A stretch of 61,830 nt of DNA from Bryobacterales bacterium. GTDB lineage: Bacteria; Acidobacteriota; Terriglobia; Bryobacterales; Bryobacteraceae. The stretch covers positions 17,424 through 79,253 of the forward strand of contig JAEUQE010000010.1 in the NCBI GenBank assembly GCA_016789785.1. The letters run 5' to 3'. The notes under the pieces were generated by a model, which was not told where the DNA came from, did not search any database, and worked only from the letters and a program-made list of their open reading frames with translations. The translations under genes and the position numbers were made by a program. Positions 61,689-61,830 of this stretch are shown piece after piece (position 1 is the stretch's first letter; each line of letters opens with the position of its first letter).

Positions 61689-61830
61689 GTGTTGATCCTG
61701 GACTCCCGGGCGGTTAGCCGGCTGGCGAAGCGCTCGCGCCACGCTCTGGCGCTGATCGTCGCCCTGCGCGAGGAAGGCGTGTGGCCACCCACGGTGCCCG
61801 CAGTGGTTCTCGTGGAGTGCTCGCAGGGAC
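61689..61830 (+). CDS. VapC-like PIN toxin, cut by the window end
   Basis: GTG 61689 (or TTG 61692) reads VLILDSRAVSRLAKRSRHAL, then EEGVWPPTVPAVVLVECSQG to the last base. Asp5 (LILDS) and Glu43 (VLVECS) are the first two catalytic acids of PIN ribonucleases. The remainder is outside the window. It is paired with the VapB-like gene. Confidence 0.75.
   Translation, partial: MLILDSRAVSRLAKRSRHALALIVALREEGVWPPTVPAVVLVECSQG

Overview
The window looks like a piece of an Acidobacteriota chromosome, most likely a Bryobacterales/Solibacter-type soil bacterium. The evidence is high GC; five very large Oar-like TonB-dependent receptors (1086-1259 aa) with an N-terminal carboxypeptidase-regulatory fold; a paired cytochrome/DUF1549/DUF1553 and DUF1501 couple; many Tat-exported Gfo/Idh/MocA oxidoreductases; a PEP-CTERM protein; and SpoIIE-type phosphatase remains. 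This assignment is inference from gene content; there is no rRNA or other phylogenetic marker. I saw no tRNA, rRNA, CRISPR array, phage or intact transposase.

Layout. 0-2.1 kb: a frameshifted conserved gene of unknown function, a four-helix-bundle gene, and a toxin-antitoxin pair whose toxin is frameshifted in a C7 tract. 2.5-12.3 kb: two receptors, a membrane protein with an Acidobacteria-type regulator-like N-terminus, and a secreted cupin. 12.3-14.6 kb: a VapC-like relic and a two-gene operon of unknown proteins. 14.9-24.9 kb: a probable fucoside locus (GH29 fucosidase, SDR, GntR regulator, MFS transporter, receptor, DUF1080-like lectin-fold protein, Gfo/Idh oxidoreductase). A TGT[C/A]ATTACA palindrome sits upstream of both arms and is probably the GntR operator. 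25.2-30.1 kb: a PEP-CTERM protein, a wrecked UPF0175/PIN toxin-antitoxin module and a fourth receptor. 30.1-38 kb: nadD and nadC, a DUF4159 protein, a POT peptide transporter, a coupled CpaE-like ATPase and hybrid sensor protein, and a sulfatase. 38-40.5 kb: remains of at least two, perhaps three, SpoIIE-type phosphatase genes around an intact Uma2 gene. 40.5-42.1 kb: a VOC protein, a small membrane protein and an intact toxin-antitoxin-like pair with a clear operator. 42.5-54.6 kb: a second catabolic block (multidomain cytochrome, DUF1501, two Gfo/Idh, a PmoA-like protein, a UroD-like methyltransferase, a receptor) containing a 263-bp tandem duplication that created a chimeric gene. 54.6-57 kb: relics of a beta-lactamase-fold hydrolase, a helicase-like gene, RhuM and a HEPN-type gene. 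57.2-61.8 kb: an SPFH pair, an Rrf2 regulator overlapping a c-type cytochrome gene, an NTF2-like protein and a VapBC-like pair cut by the window edge.

Functionally, two carbohydrate or aromatic-conjugate uptake and breakdown blocks are separated by stretches of decaying toxin, defence and signalling genes. Many broken genes differ from intact by one base in a short homopolymer. They are either true pseudogenes or local assembly errors; the intact 3-4 kb receptor genes argue against a high overall error rate.
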